Shown: positions 15,052 to 25,120, counted from the first letter of the stretch. The stretch is DNA of 64,000 bases from SIG440 sp045586925 (GCA_045586925.1 JAZNBG010000012.1:168501-232500), one strand, 5' to 3'. Numbers and translations: made by a program. Notes: generated by a model from the letters alone, not told the origin.

Positions 15052-16448
15052 TATACCACCTTTTTCGCCTTTTCAACCGCTTCGTCTATAGTACCCACAA
15101 ACAAGAATGCCGACTCAGGAAGGTCATCATGCTTGCCTTCAATAATTTCCTTAAAGCCTCTGATTGTCTCAGAAAGGGGAACATATGTTCCGGGAATACC
15201 GATAAACTTTTCTGACACGTGGAATGGCTGTGACAAAAATCTTTGAATTTTTCTTGCTCTTGAAACAAGCAGCTTATCCTCGTCTGATAGTTCATCCATA
15301 CCCATAATAGCGATAATATCCATAAGTTCCTGATATCTCTGGAGAATTCTCTGTACCTCACGGGCAACAGTATAATGCTCCTCACCTAAGATATCTGCCG
15401 AAAGAATACGGCTTGTTGACTCTAGTGGGTCAACTGCGGGGTAAATACCCTGTGACGCAATGGTTCGTGAAAGAACTGTTGTTGCATCAAGATGGGCAAA
15501 GGTTGTGGCAGGTGCCGGGTCGGTAAGGTCATCCGCCGGTACATATACCGCCTGAATTGATGTGATAGAACCCTTCTTTGTTGATGTAATTCTTTCCTGA
15601 AGCATACCCATCTCGTTTGCAAGGGTGGGCTGATATCCAACGGCTGAAGGCATTCTGCCGAGAAGTGCCGAAACCTCGGAGCCTGCCTGAGTAAATCTGA
15701 ATATATTGTCGATAAAGAGGAGCACGTCCTGACCTTCTTCTTCACGGAAATATTCCGCCATTGTAAGACCCGAAAGTCCCACTCTCATTCTTGCACCGGG
15801 AGGTTCGTTCATCTGACCGTATACAAGGGTTGTATTTGCAAGAACGCCTGATTCTTTCATTTCGTTATAAAGGTCATTACCTTCTCTTGTACGCTCACCA
15901 ACACCGGTAAATACCGAAAGTCCACCGTGTTCTTTTGCGATGTTGTTAATAAGTTCCATAATAAGAACAGTCTTACCAACACCTGCACCGCCGAAAAGAC
16001 CAATCTTTCCACCCTTTGAATATGGGCAGATAAGGTCAATTACCTTTATTCCCGTCTCTAATATTTCTGTGGATGTTGAAAGCTCGGCATACTCAGGAGC
16101 AGGACGGTGAATGTCCCATTTTTCAACATCTTCGGGTGCAGGCTGGTTGTCAACAGGATTACCAAGTACGTTAAAAATTCTTCCAAGGGTTTTTCTGCCC
16201 ACGGGTACGCTGATTGCCTTTCCTGTATCTGTAACAGCAGTTCCTCTTGTAAGTCCGTCGGTTGATGCCATAGCTATACATCTGACAGTATTGTCACCTA
16301 TATGCTGTGCAACCTCAACGGTCAAAGTTTTTTCACCTATTTCCATTGTAAGTGCATTGTATATCGCAGGCATATTGCCATCTTCAAACTGAACGTCCAC
16401 GACAGGACCCATAACCTGCACAACAATACCTTTTGCTAAATCTGACAT
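15051..16448 (-). CDS. atpD: ATP synthase F1 beta subunit
   Basis: 465 aa. Catalytic subunit with Walker A GGAGVGKT, catalytic glutamate in GVGERTREG, Walker B VLLFIDNIF and the DELSD (DELSEED-type) loop in the C-terminal domain that pushes gamma. The frame extends three codons to a GTG, but AAGGAG lies 8 bases before the ATG at 16448, which I take as start. It follows atpG by 12 bases. Confidence 0.97.
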   Translation of the reverse strand: MSDLAKGIVVQVMGPVVDVQFEDGNMPAIYNALTMEIGEKTLTVEVAQHIGDNTVRCIAMASTDGLTRGTAVTDTGKAISVPVGRKTLGRIFNVLGNPVDNQPAPEDVEKWDIHRPAPEYAELSTSTEILETGIKVIDLICPYSKGGKIGLFGGAGVGKTVLIMELINNIAKEHGGLSVFTGVGERTREGNDLYNEMKESGVLANTTLVYGQMNEPPGARMRVGLSGLTMAEYFREEEGQDVLLFIDNIFRFTQAGSEVSALLGRMPSAVGYQPTLANEMGMLQERITSTKKGSITSIQAVYVPADDLTDPAPATTFAHLDATTVLSRTIASQGIYPAVDPLESTSRILSADILGEEHYTVAREVQRILQRYQELMDIIAIMGMDELSDEDKLLVSRARKIQRFLSQPFHVSEKFIGIPGTYVPLSETIRGFKEIIEGKHDDLPESAFLFVGTIDEAVEKAKKVV

Positions 16449-16460
16449 GATACTCACTCC

Positions 16461-17264
16461 TTATGCGCCGCTTCCGGCTACAATTTCTGTAATTTCCTGT
16501 GTGATTGCACCCTGTCTTGCACGGTTGTATTCCAGGGTCAGATCTTCAATCATCTCACTTGCATTCTTGCCCGCATTATCCATTGCAAAGCGTCTTGCAA
16601 CCACCTCACAGGCAAAGCCTTCTCTTGCCGCCGCAACTATCTTGCCTGCTATATATTCTTCAATAACCGCTTCAAGAATGGTCTTCTCATCAGGCTCGTA
16701 GATAATATCTGCTTTCGACTTTTTCTCTGTTTTTTGAAGTGGCAACACCCAATTAATCTCGGGGGTCTGAGTCATCATTGAAACGTACTTTGTCGAAACA
16801 ATTCCTACCTTCTCGTACATCCCAGCCTTGAACTCTTCGCAAATGTCTTTTGCAAGTTCAATGGCATCACTGTATGAAAAGCCTTCGGTTTTAGCAACAT
16901 CCTGTCCGTATCTTTCACAGGTTCGTTTGCCAATCGAAATAATTTTATCTGCATTTTCTGTCTCAGCAAGCTTAAAAATATTTGAATTATAACCACCCGC
17001 AAGACCTCTGTCACCGGCAATAACAATCAAGCATATTTTATCCTGCTCACCGGCACGCATATATTCGCTCCTCTCGCAGGACTTTGCTGATGATAACATT
17101 GAAATTGTATCATCAATAGCTAAAGAATATTCGCGGCTTTTGTTCATTGCAATTGTTGCACTGCGTATCTTTGCAGATGCTACAAGCCCCATTGCCTTGG
17201 TAAGATGCAATGTTGAATCGACACTTTTGATGCGGGTTTTCAAGCTTTTAATATCTACACCCAT
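16461..17264 (-). CDS. atpG: ATP synthase F1 gamma subunit
   Basis: 267 aa, slightly short for gamma (about 285). Long N- and C-terminal helices form the rotor coiled coil (start SLKTRIKSVDSTLHLTKAMG; end ASEMIEDLTLEYNRARQGAI), with the conserved IVIAGDRGLAGGYNSN in the Rossmann-like middle. Rotates inside the alpha3beta3 head. Four bases separate it from atpA. Confidence 0.96.
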   Translation of the reverse strand: MGVDIKSLKTRIKSVDSTLHLTKAMGLVASAKIRSATIAMNKSREYSLAIDDTISMLSSAKSCERSEYMRAGEQDKICLIVIAGDRGLAGGYNSNIFKLAETENADKIISIGKRTCERYGQDVAKTEGFSYSDAIELAKDICEEFKAGMYEKVGIVSTKYVSMMTQTPEINWVLPLQKTEKKSKADIIYEPDEKTILEAVIEEYIAGKIVAAAREGFACEVVARRFAMDNAGKNASEMIEDLTLEYNRARQGAITQEITEIVAGSGA

Positions 17265-17268
17265 ATCA

Positions 17269-18762
17269 TTATCCTCTCATCTGGTCAAGCGCTTTTTTAA
17301 GCATCTCAATATCCTCGTCATCACAGAAATTGTTTTCAAATCTTTCAAGAAGATTGGGATACTCCGCTTCAAGCAAATCTGAAAGTTGCATTTCGTAATC
17401 TGCAACCTTTGATACTGCAATGTCATTAAGATAGCCGTTAATAACCGCATATACTATTGCAACCTGACAGCCTACGCGTACGGGTGAATTCTTTTTCTGT
17501 TTAAGAACTTCAACGATTCTCTCACCCAAAGCAAGACGGTTTTTTGTATCTTCGTCAAGGTCACTGCCGAACTGAGCAAAAGACTGTAGCTCTCTGTACT
17601 GAGCATAAAGAAGCTTAAGCTCGCCTGAAACCTTTTTCATTGCTTTAAGCTGTGCAGAACCACCAACACGGCTTACCGAGATACCCGGATTAATAGCAGG
17701 CATAATACCTGCGTGGAAAAGCTCTGTTTCAAGGAATATCTGTCCGTCTGTTATTGATATAACATTTGTCGGAATATACGCCGAAACATCGCCCGCCTGG
17801 GTTTCAATAATCGGGAGTGCCGTAATCGAGCCACCGCCATATTCAGGAGCGACACACGCAGCCCTCTCAAGCAATCTTGAATGGAGATAGAATACATCAC
17901 CGGGATATGCCTCACGTCCAGGTGGACGGCGAATAAGCAAAGACAGTGCACGATACGCAATCGCGTGCTTTGACAAATCATCATAAATGATAAGCACATC
18001 CTTGCCCTGCTGCATAAAATATTCTGCCATTGCACAGCCTGAGTATGGAGCTACATACTGAAGCGGTGCAGTCTCTGATGCAGAGGCCGAAACTATTATT
18101 GTATACTCCATTGCGCCTGCGTTTGTAAGTTCATTTGCAAGCTGTACAACAGATGTATTCTTTTGTCCGATAGCAACATAAATACAAATAACACCTGTGT
18201 TTTTCTGGTTGATAATTGTATCTATGGCAATCTCTGTTTTACCTGTCTGTCTGTCGCCTATAATAAGTTCTCTCTGCCCACGTCCAATGGGAATCATACT
18301 GTCAATAGCCTTGATTCCTGTCTGCAGCGGAACAGAAACACTCTTTCTTTCAATAATTCCGGGGGCTTCAGACTCAATCGGTCTTGTTTCGGTTGTTGAA
18401 ACGGGACCTTTGCCGTCAATTGGCTGACCAAGAGCATCAACAACTCTGCCAAGAAGTGCATCGCCAACCGGAACAGACACTACCTTGCCAGTACGACGCA
18501 CCTTTGTACCCTCGTGAATGTCGTTTGTGTCTGACAAAAGGGCAACCGCAACCGTCTCACTTTCAAGGTTCTGCGCCATTCCAAAGCTGCCATCCTCAAA
18601 TTCAAGAAGCTCACTTGACATACAGGCTCTGAGTCCATAAACACGTGCAATTCCGTCACCGACCAAAATTACGGTGCCGGTCTCCTGCATTTCTATCTTC
18701 GATTCGTAGTTTTTAATTTGCTCTTTAATTATCTGACTTATTTCATCAGGTCTAGTACTCAT
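17269..18762 (-). CDS. atpA: ATP synthase F1 alpha subunit
   Basis: 497 aa. Non-catalytic nucleotide-binding subunit: N-terminal beta-barrel, Walker A GDRQTGKT (169-176), Walker B VLIIYDDLSKHA and the arginine-finger region PAINPGISVSRVGG. Start ATG overlaps the atpH stop by four bases, giving translational coupling. Confidence 0.97.
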   Translation of the reverse strand: MSTRPDEISQIIKEQIKNYESKIEMQETGTVILVGDGIARVYGLRACMSSELLEFEDGSFGMAQNLESETVAVALLSDTNDIHEGTKVRRTGKVVSVPVGDALLGRVVDALGQPIDGKGPVSTTETRPIESEAPGIIERKSVSVPLQTGIKAIDSMIPIGRGQRELIIGDRQTGKTEIAIDTIINQKNTGVICIYVAIGQKNTSVVQLANELTNAGAMEYTIIVSASASETAPLQYVAPYSGCAMAEYFMQQGKDVLIIYDDLSKHAIAYRALSLLIRRPPGREAYPGDVFYLHSRLLERAACVAPEYGGGSITALPIIETQAGDVSAYIPTNVISITDGQIFLETELFHAGIMPAINPGISVSRVGGSAQLKAMKKVSGELKLLYAQYRELQSFAQFGSDLDEDTKNRLALGERIVEVLKQKKNSPVRVGCQVAIVYAVINGYLNDIAVSKVADYEMQLSDLLEAEYPNLLERFENNFCDDEDIEMLKKALDQMRG

Positions 18763-19289
18763 CTGCTTATCACATCCTTTACATCTTTAAGATGTTTTTG
18801 AAGGCTTGAATCCATAACTTTGTCGTCCATCTCGACAATCAAGCCACCCAATATTGACGGGTCTATGGTATATTCAATTTCTACCTTATGCCCGCTTAAT
18901 TTTTCAAGCTTTTCTTTCAGTGCATTTTCCTCATTTTCGCTGAGTTCAACCGCACTTGTAACCCTTGCATCCGAAACGCCTGTTACTTCGTTGAGCAACA
19001 CCTTATAATGTGCCACACAGTCAGAAAAATCTGCAATATACCTTTTTTCGCAAAGAATTTTCAAAAAAGACAGCACATCTCTTGGCAATGCATCTGAAAA
19101 CGCACTTTCAAGTGCTTCTAATCTCTCGGCAATAGGGATACCGGGAGACTCTAAAAATTCCGGATATGAGGGATTCTCCGAAAAGGCATCTGCAACTAAG
19201 TCCAGCGCCTTATCATACTCTTCTCCTTGTTGTTTCTCCATCGCAAGCATAAACAACGCCTGTGCATACTCACTGCTTATTCCACTCAT
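18759..19289 (-). CDS. atpH: ATP synthase F1 delta subunit
   Basis: 176 aa, the usual length. Stator subunit linking the top of F1 to the b dimer: N-terminal helical domain (SEYAQALFMLAMEKQ) and C-terminal GGLIVEMDDKVMDSSLQKHL, the delta signature. Overlaps atpF by four bases and atpA by four bases. Confidence 0.95.
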   Translation of the reverse strand: MSGISSEYAQALFMLAMEKQQGEEYDKALDLVADAFSENPSYPEFLESPGIPIAERLEALESAFSDALPRDVLSFLKILCEKRYIADFSDCVAHYKVLLNEVTGVSDARVTSAVELSENEENALKEKLEKLSGHKVEIEYTIDPSILGGLIVEMDDKVMDSSLQKHLKDVKDVISR

Positions 19290-19789
19290 TCTTCATCACC
19301 TATTTTCTCAATAAATGAATCAATCAAACCGCGGTGATCCTCAGGATTAATTTCACGCTCTAACAGCTTGTTTGCAAGAGCTGTAGACACCTCGACAATT
19401 TCTCGTTTGATGTCTTCCTCTGCCTTTTTCATTTCAAGCTGAGCCTGATTTTCTGCCTGACGAATTATTCCGTCGGCTTGATCCTTTGCCTTTGAAACAA
19501 TCGCGTCACCCTGACGCTTTGCGTTATTCTGAGCCTTTTCAATCATTTTATCGGTTTCCGCCTTGACGGTTCCAATTTTCTCGTCCCAGAAAAGTCTGTC
19601 CTCTTCGGCAGCACGCTTTGCTTCGTCTGCAGCGTCATAGCGTTCGTCAATTTCGGCCTGTCGCTTGCTGAGCATATTGTTAACAGGCTTGAAAAGAAAC
19701 TTTTTAAACAGAAGAAAAAGTATAAGCAGATTTAACAGTGAAATCACTATCTGCCAGAAATTGACAGAAATAACTTCTAATGTTTGCAT
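19286..19789 (-). CDS. atpF: ATP synthase F0 b subunit
   Basis: 167 aa. One membrane helix at about residues 8-30, then a long charged coiled coil rich in Ala, Glu, Lys and Gln (about 35-155) that dimerises as the peripheral stalk. In the canonical place between atpE and atpH. Confidence 0.95.
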   Translation of the reverse strand: MQTLEVISVNFWQIVISLLNLLILFLLFKKFLFKPVNNMLSKRQAEIDERYDAADEAKRAAEEDRLFWDEKIGTVKAETDKMIEKAQNNAKRQGDAIVSKAKDQADGIIRQAENQAQLEMKKAEEDIKREIVEVSTALANKLLEREINPEDHRGLIDSFIEKIGDEE

Positions 19790-19807
19790 AGTATATTCCT
19801 CTCTGTA

Positions 19808-20089
19808 TTAACCAATTGCACTCATAAGTATGTCAATGAACATTCCGGGAGTAACGAACAAAAGTAAAATTGCAATAACAAGTGCGTAAAGACCTGTTGT
19901 TTCTGCAATAGCACAACCCATAAGCATAGTTGTTGTTACGTCACCTTTACATTCTGGCTGTCTGCCGATTGCTTCACAAGCCTTTGCAACGGCGTTACCT
20001 TCACCGATACCGGGTCCGATACCTGCTATCATAGCAGTACCTGCGCCCAGAGCACAACATCCCAAAATAATACTGATTGCGATTTCCAT
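19808..20089 (-). CDS. atpE: ATP synthase F0 c subunit with sodium-type, two-carboxylate motif
   Basis: 93 aa, two hydrophobic helices joined by the polar loop GRQPE. The frame extends five codons to a GTG inside the Shine-Dalgarno sequence, so I use the ATG at 20089. Helix 2 reads CAIAETTGLYALV: ion-binding E63 with T64 and Y68 matches sodium-coupled c-rings (Ilyobacter E65-S66-Y70). In helix 1 GPGIGEG puts E30 where those rings have Gln32, the two-carboxylate pattern described for the Fusobacterium nucleatum c-ring. Sodium coupling is inferred from these residues. Confidence 0.95.
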   Translation of the reverse strand: MEIAISIILGCCALGAGTAMIAGIGPGIGEGNAVAKACEAIGRQPECKGDVTTTMLMGCAIAETTGLYALVIAILLLFVTPGMFIDILMSAIG

Positions 20090-20107
20090 AAAAAATACCT
20101 CCACTTA

Positions 20108-20998
20108 TTAAATTTTGCACCTGAGTGCTTTTTTTGCTTTTCTTTCCTGATAAAGCTCGAGAGGAAATCCTCCCGAAATATACAGCATTGTAAGCATTGC
20201 AAAAATATATGCCTGCAAACAACCACTGAATATGTCAAAGTAAATTGATAATATTGCAGGTAAACCCACCTGCAAAAACGGGAACTCTCCTAAAAATCCC
20301 GGTAATGCACCAAATACTATATTTGACAATCCCTGTAAACCTGCTGCAACAAGTATGGATATAACAGAGCCTGACAATACATTTCCGTAATGACGGAAAG
20401 CCATCGAAACCGGCGTTGCAATCTCACTTATTACATTAAGAGGCGCCATCAACACAGGATTGGCAAAACTTTTCACATATTCTATCGGTCCACACTTCAT
20501 TTTGTAGTATGTTATCAATATAAAGACCAGAATTGCCCATCCTGCCACCACATTGATGTCAGAGGTCGGAGCATACAGTCCAAAAAGCGTTATTAAGCTT
20601 GAAAATGCCGAAAGCCCTAAGATTGCTGCAATGAACGGCGCAAATGAATGAAAATACTCACCCATATTTCCGTCAACAAGCGCGTATGACTTTTCTACTA
20701 TCAACTCCGCAAAATGATGCCTTTTCAGCCATACACCGCAACTTATACCGTGTGTAAGATACAGGCACAGGAACAGCATCGAAACAATAACCGCTGCGGA
20801 ATGTATCTGTGACTCGGTTACCGGCAAGTTCTGAAACGGCGTTGGAATTGTAAAATAAATCCTCGCACCCGATATAGATATTCCATCAGACAGAGGCGCA
20901 GTCAAAACTTTAAGCACGATACAAAACAACACCGGCAATATCATCATTGTAATATAAAGTGTATCAACTAACTTAAAACGACGTGTAATACGTTTCAT
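20108..20998 (-). CDS. atpB: ATP synthase F0 a subunit
   Basis: 296 aa, five to six membrane helices. The essential arginine is R202 in ATPVSMAFRHYGNVLSG (helix 5), next to the conserved helix FPFLQVGLPAILSIYFD and C-terminal YIFAMLTMLYISGG. It forms the two ion half-channels against the c-ring. Overlaps atpI by four bases. Confidence 0.95.
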   Translation of the reverse strand: MKRITRRFKLVDTLYITMMILPVLFCIVLKVLTAPLSDGISISGARIYFTIPTPFQNLPVTESQIHSAAVIVSMLFLCLYLTHGISCGVWLKRHHFAELIVEKSYALVDGNMGEYFHSFAPFIAAILGLSAFSSLITLFGLYAPTSDINVVAGWAILVFILITYYKMKCGPIEYVKSFANPVLMAPLNVISEIATPVSMAFRHYGNVLSGSVISILVAAGLQGLSNIVFGALPGFLGEFPFLQVGLPAILSIYFDIFSGCLQAYIFAMLTMLYISGGFPLELYQERKAKKALRCKI

Positions 20999-21399
20999 TT
21001 TTCAGTCACTTCCTTCTTCTCCTTTTCTTTTACGAGAGGCCGAAAAGCAACCGCTACTCTCGTAAAAAATATCGGCAAAATAACCGCAACAGTATTAAAC
21101 CACGGCAACACAACACCTATTGCAACTACCGCAAATACTGCGACATTTCTTATACCTTGGGAAGCTCTCATAAGTCTGGCAGCATCTGCCTGTTCCTTAT
21201 CAACTGCTTTCTGTACTGATATTCCCATAAAATAGAAGTTAAGAGTTGCAACAATCAATGAAAGCAGATTACCAAGCAAAACAGTATAATCCCATTTCCC
21301 AACAAGAAGAAACACCGCCTGCATAAGTACACTTAAGATTACCGAAAAATATGCAATATATTTTGTCTCTTTAATCACAACGCTGTCTGCCTTAACCAT
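20995..21399 (-). CDS. atpI: ATP synthase I-like accessory protein
   Basis: 134 aa with four predicted membrane helices and a charged C-terminal tail (KEKEKKEVTEK). First gene of the operon, in the position of AtpI, which helps assemble the c-ring and is linked to Mg2+ uptake in some species. AtpI sequences are weakly conserved, so the call rests mainly on helix pattern and place. Confidence 0.8.
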   Translation of the reverse strand: MVKADSVVIKETKYIAYFSVILSVLMQAVFLLVGKWDYTVLLGNLLSLIVATLNFYFMGISVQKAVDKEQADAARLMRASQGIRNVAVFAVVAIGVVLPWFNTVAVILPIFFTRVAVAFRPLVKEKEKKEVTEK

Positions 21400-21500
21400 T
21401 TGCTCCCCTCCTGAGAGTATTTTTCTGTCATTTAATCGTTAAAAAAACTACAATTATAAATAAAAACCAATTTTCCCTCATTTTACCATATATTGTGGTT

Positions 21501-21529
21501 ATTATATCACAGTGGCACTATTCTGTCAA
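21501..21529 (-). promoter_or_regulatory. Promoter of the ATP synthase operon
   Basis: Minus-strand TTGACA (21529-21524), 17-base spacer, TATAAT (21506-21501): perfect sigma-A consensus about 100 bases before atpI. Confidence 0.9.
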
Positions 21530-21557
21530 CGATTTTTATATTTATTTTTTCATAATC

Positions 21558-21586
21558 TTGTATTTTTTATTCCTTTATGATATACT
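21558..21586 (+). promoter_or_regulatory. Promoter of the yhaO-yhaN unit
   Basis: TTGTAT (21558-21563), 17-base spacer, TATACT (21581-21586), divergent from the ATP synthase promoter. Confidence 0.75.
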
Positions 21587-21622
21587 TAAAGTGCGAAAAT
21601 ATGTAAGAAAGGATTTGCAGAT

Positions 21623-22750
21623 ATGAAAGGTGTAAAAATTCTTCATTCAGGAGATTTTCATATAGGTTCATCACGTTCGGGCATCAGCTCGGGACGGGCA
21701 GAGCTTAAAAACACTTTTATAAAGGTTATAAATATTTGCAAGACAGAAAATATTGATTTTCTGCTGATTTCAGGCGACCTTTTTGACACCCCCTTTCCGG
21801 ATGGCGAAACAACAGATGAAATTATCGATGCTATGTCGCAAATCCCCGATACCGTTGTCGCTATTTCACCGGGCAATCACGATTATGCTTGTCCCGGCTC
21901 GGTGTGGCTTAAAAATCAGTTTCCTGATAACGTTATTATCTTTACATCTTTTATGGAATATTACGATTTTGAAGAAAAAAACGTACGGCTTTTCGGCGCT
22001 GCATTCACCGACAGGTTTGAGAGAATACCTTTACTTTCTGCCGAACCCACTTTTTGCGATGATATGATTAATCTGTGTGTTCTGCACGGACAAATTGTAT
22101 CCACCCTTGGCGAAAGCGAGTATAATCCCATATCAACCGATACTATTGCCAAGTGCGGCTTTGACTATCTTGCACTTGGACACGTTCACAAGCGCAGCGA
22201 TATACAAAAGTCAGGCAAGACCTTTTATTCATACTGTGGCTGTCCTGACGGCAGAGGCTTTGACGAGGACGGAAGTCACGGCGTATATATAGGAACAGTC
22301 GAAAAAGGTAAATGTAATCTTGAATATACCGAGCTTTCTTCCCGAAAATACATTATTGACACACTCGACATATCGGGCTGTGAAACCACAAATCAGATAT
22401 CTGAAAAAGCTTTGTCGTTTATAAAAGAAAAACATCCTGAAAGCTACAAGGATAATCTGTACAGAATTTCTCTGTGCGGAACTGTAAGTACAGATTTTAC
22501 GCCAAACATTCCCCGCATTGAGAACTCTTTAAAAAGCGAAACCGCATACATTCGTGTGTATGACAAAACCGAAGCAAGCCTTACAAACATTTCGGATTTA
22601 GCATCCGAAAGTTCATTCCGTGGCATCTTTGTCCAAAAATTGCTTGAAATGCAGGCAAGTGCTGACGATGCCGATAAAGAACTTTACCTTAAAGCTTTGC
22701 GGCTTGGCTTGAAGGCTTTTGAAAAGGGGGTGACTTTGGGTGATAATTAA
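21623..22750 (+). CDS. YhaO/SbcD-like metallophosphoesterase
   Basis: 375 aa. The calcineurin-like nuclease core is complete: GDFHIG (10-15), GDLFD (51-55), GNHD (84-87), a mid-protein LCVLHGQI and GHVHKR. These bind two metals as in SbcD/Mre11. The partner gene directly downstream encodes an SMC-like ATPase with which it overlaps by 11 bases, the YhaO-YhaN pair of Firmicutes. Probable role: DNA end processing or repair. Confidence 0.88.
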   Translation: MKGVKILHSGDFHIGSSRSGISSGRAELKNTFIKVINICKTENIDFLLISGDLFDTPFPDGETTDEIIDAMSQIPDTVVAISPGNHDYACPGSVWLKNQFPDNVIIFTSFMEYYDFEEKNVRLFGAAFTDRFERIPLLSAEPTFCDDMINLCVLHGQIVSTLGESEYNPISTDTIAKCGFDYLALGHVHKRSDIQKSGKTFYSYCGCPDGRGFDEDGSHGVYIGTVEKGKCNLEYTELSSRKYIIDTLDISGCETTNQISEKALSFIKEKHPESYKDNLYRISLCGTVSTDFTPNIPRIENSLKSETAYIRVYDKTEASLTNISDLASESSFRGIFVQKLLEMQASADDADKELYLKALRLGLKAFEKGVTLGDN

Positions 22751-25103
22751 GAAATTTGATATCGAAGGCTTTGGCAAATTTTCAGGACAAGCCATAGATT
22801 TCAAGCCCGGCTTCAACCTGATTTTCGGCAAAAATGAGGACGGAAAATCAACGCTGATGGCATTTATCAAACTGATGTTTTACGGAGGTGGCGGTGCAAA
22901 GGGCACAGATATTTCAAAAAATACCCGAAGAAAATACGCCCCGTGGAATGGCTCTGCAATGTCGGGGGCAGTTGAATTTGAATCGAGCGGCACAGAAATC
23001 AGACTTCACAAGGAATTTAAAAAAACCGCAGCAACCGACAAAACAACAGTATACAACCTTAGCACCGGCGAAAAGCTGTCTTATCCCGCATCAAGCGAAA
23101 TGGGACGTATTTTCTTTGATATGGAGCAGGGTGAATTTGAACGTAGTGTGTTTATTGATAGTTTTGGTGGTTTTTCGACAGATGCATCATCTGACAGCCT
23201 TGCTATGCGAATTGCAAATCTTTCGGTGTCTGGCGACGAAAACATTTCACAAAGCACCATAAGGTCACGAATTGATGCCGCATGCGAGGAGCTTGTTTCC
23301 AAAAGCGGTAAAAAGGGTATGTTGGTTGATGCTCAAAGCAAGCTTGAAGAGCTTAAACATTCATTAGAGCAGTTGATTTTCCAAACCGAAAGTCAGCATA
23401 CGCTGATGACAGACATCAATGAATTAAAGAATGAAATTGCCATTCTTGAGTCGTCGCTTGAAAGCGCAGAGAACGCCAGCAAAGTTGCTGCTGCCATAAA
23501 AACTCTTGGCGGATATACCACTCTTCTCGAAAAGCTAAGCATTAAAAAACACTCTCTTGATAAATTGGCAGGTTATTCGCTTTCTTCTGATTCAGCAAAA
23601 GAACTTTTAAAAAAGTGCAAAGAACTAAAATCAAATATGTCTGCCGAATATATTCAACCAGATTCTACCACCTCTGATGTAATTTCCGACAGTGAATACG
23701 GGCGGCTTTTGGATATTCAAAAAAGGCTTGAGATGCTTGATGCCGACGAGCAGTGTATTAAAAGTTCTGTCGCACGTGCCAAAGAGGATATTTCCGCACG
23801 AATTGACGACGAAAAGAAAAAAAGCAAAACCATTGCCCTTTTGGTTGGCATTGCCGCCATTATTGCAGGGCTTATAACTGTTTTTACTTTGCCTTCATTG
23901 CGTTATATAGGCATAGGTGTAGGAATTTTGGGTGCTCTCATTTCCTGTTTGCTGTTTAAAAACTCAGCAAAAAATCTTTCCAATAAAATTTCAGTTCAGC
24001 TTGCCCGACAGGAGCTTGAAAACAGCCTTCGTATGCTGTCTTTCTATTACGAAGGAATTTCGGGTAAAACTCTTGACGAGTTGCTTGCAGAACTTACCGA
24101 AAGACGCAGTGAATATAAAACCGATATTGCAAACAAGCTCAACTATTACGGTTGCAAAACTCTTGACGAGTTAAGCGAAAAAACCGTTGGAGCACAGAAC
24201 ACCCGATTTGCTGCCGCAACTGCTGAAATTAACCAACTTAAAAATCAGTTTACTCAGCTTATTTCAAATGTGCATCCGGTCAACACTTTTGAAGATGCAA
24301 ACACCGTTTTTAAAGAAATTGACGATACTGTTTCGGCGATTGACGTGCTTGAACGTGAGATTTCGGTTCTTTGTGATGTTCTGGGTGATACATCTGTAGA
24401 TATCAGCTCTACAAAAAATAAAATTGCAGAGCTTGATGAGATTATAAAAAGTACCCCCATAAAAGACAAAACAGAAATTGATATTGCCGATGCAAAAACA
24501 AAGCTTGTACAAAAGCGCAACACTCTTGAAGAACTACAAAGCAAAATTTCCATACCCGAAGTCAGCGAACATCAACTGACTGCACAAATTGAGGAATGCA
24601 CCGAAACTGTAAACGAGTATTCCGAAAGATATAAAGTTCTTGACATTGTATCAAACGCATTGGATGCCGCATCTGCAGAAATGAACAAGGGGCTTGGCTC
24701 GCATCTGAGTCAAAAAACAGGCGAATATCTTAAGCTGATGTCAGGCGGCAAATACGGCGATGTGATGGTATCACGTGACTTGAGTGTAGAAACCAGAGCT
24801 TCATCACAGGAAGGATTTCATCAATGGAAATACCTGAGTTCAGGCGCAATTGACCGTGTATATCTTGCGTTGCGCCTTGCAGCGACAGATATTATTGCCG
24901 AAAAGCATAATCCCATACCACTGTTTTTAGATGATATTCTTACCCAGTATGATGACGAAAGCTGTCGCAACACTATAAAATTTTTAAAAGAGTATCTCGA
25001 AAACTCCGGCTCGGTATCACAAATCTTTTTCTTTACCTGCCACAATCATATTGCAGATATAGCAAAAGAAATTATTCCCGAATTAAATGAGATTATTTTG
25101 TGA
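22740..25103 (+). CDS. YhaN/SbcC-like ATPase with long coiled coil
   Basis: 787 aa, GTG start overlapping the upstream stop. N-terminal Walker A GKNEDGKS (30-37); C-terminal signature YLSSGAIDRVYLALRLA and Walker B IPLFLDDIL. Between them are coiled coils. At about residues 362-403 two hydrophobic stretches (ALLVGIAAIIAGLITVF and YIGIGVGILGALISCLLF) look like a membrane hairpin, unlike E. coli SbcC. Acts with the YhaO-like nuclease, presumably as an ABC-type DNA repair ATPase, perhaps at the membrane. Confidence 0.85.
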   Translation: MIIKKFDIEGFGKFSGQAIDFKPGFNLIFGKNEDGKSTLMAFIKLMFYGGGGAKGTDISKNTRRKYAPWNGSAMSGAVEFESSGTEIRLHKEFKKTAATDKTTVYNLSTGEKLSYPASSEMGRIFFDMEQGEFERSVFIDSFGGFSTDASSDSLAMRIANLSVSGDENISQSTIRSRIDAACEELVSKSGKKGMLVDAQSKLEELKHSLEQLIFQTESQHTLMTDINELKNEIAILESSLESAENASKVAAAIKTLGGYTTLLEKLSIKKHSLDKLAGYSLSSDSAKELLKKCKELKSNMSAEYIQPDSTTSDVISDSEYGRLLDIQKRLEMLDADEQCIKSSVARAKEDISARIDDEKKKSKTIALLVGIAAIIAGLITVFTLPSLRYIGIGVGILGALISCLLFKNSAKNLSNKISVQLARQELENSLRMLSFYYEGISGKTLDELLAELTERRSEYKTDIANKLNYYGCKTLDELSEKTVGAQNTRFAAATAEINQLKNQFTQLISNVHPVNTFEDANTVFKEIDDTVSAIDVLEREISVLCDVLGDTSVDISSTKNKIAELDEIIKSTPIKDKTEIDIADAKTKLVQKRNTLEELQSKISIPEVSEHQLTAQIEECTETVNEYSERYKVLDIVSNALDAASAEMNKGLGSHLSQKTGEYLKLMSGGKYGDVMVSRDLSVETRASSQEGFHQWKYLSSGAIDRVYLALRLAATDIIAEKHNPIPLFLDDILTQYDDESCRNTIKFLKEYLENSGSVSQIFFFTCHNHIADIAKEIIPELNEIIL

Positions 25104-25120
25104 GAAAGAAGGACATACTT

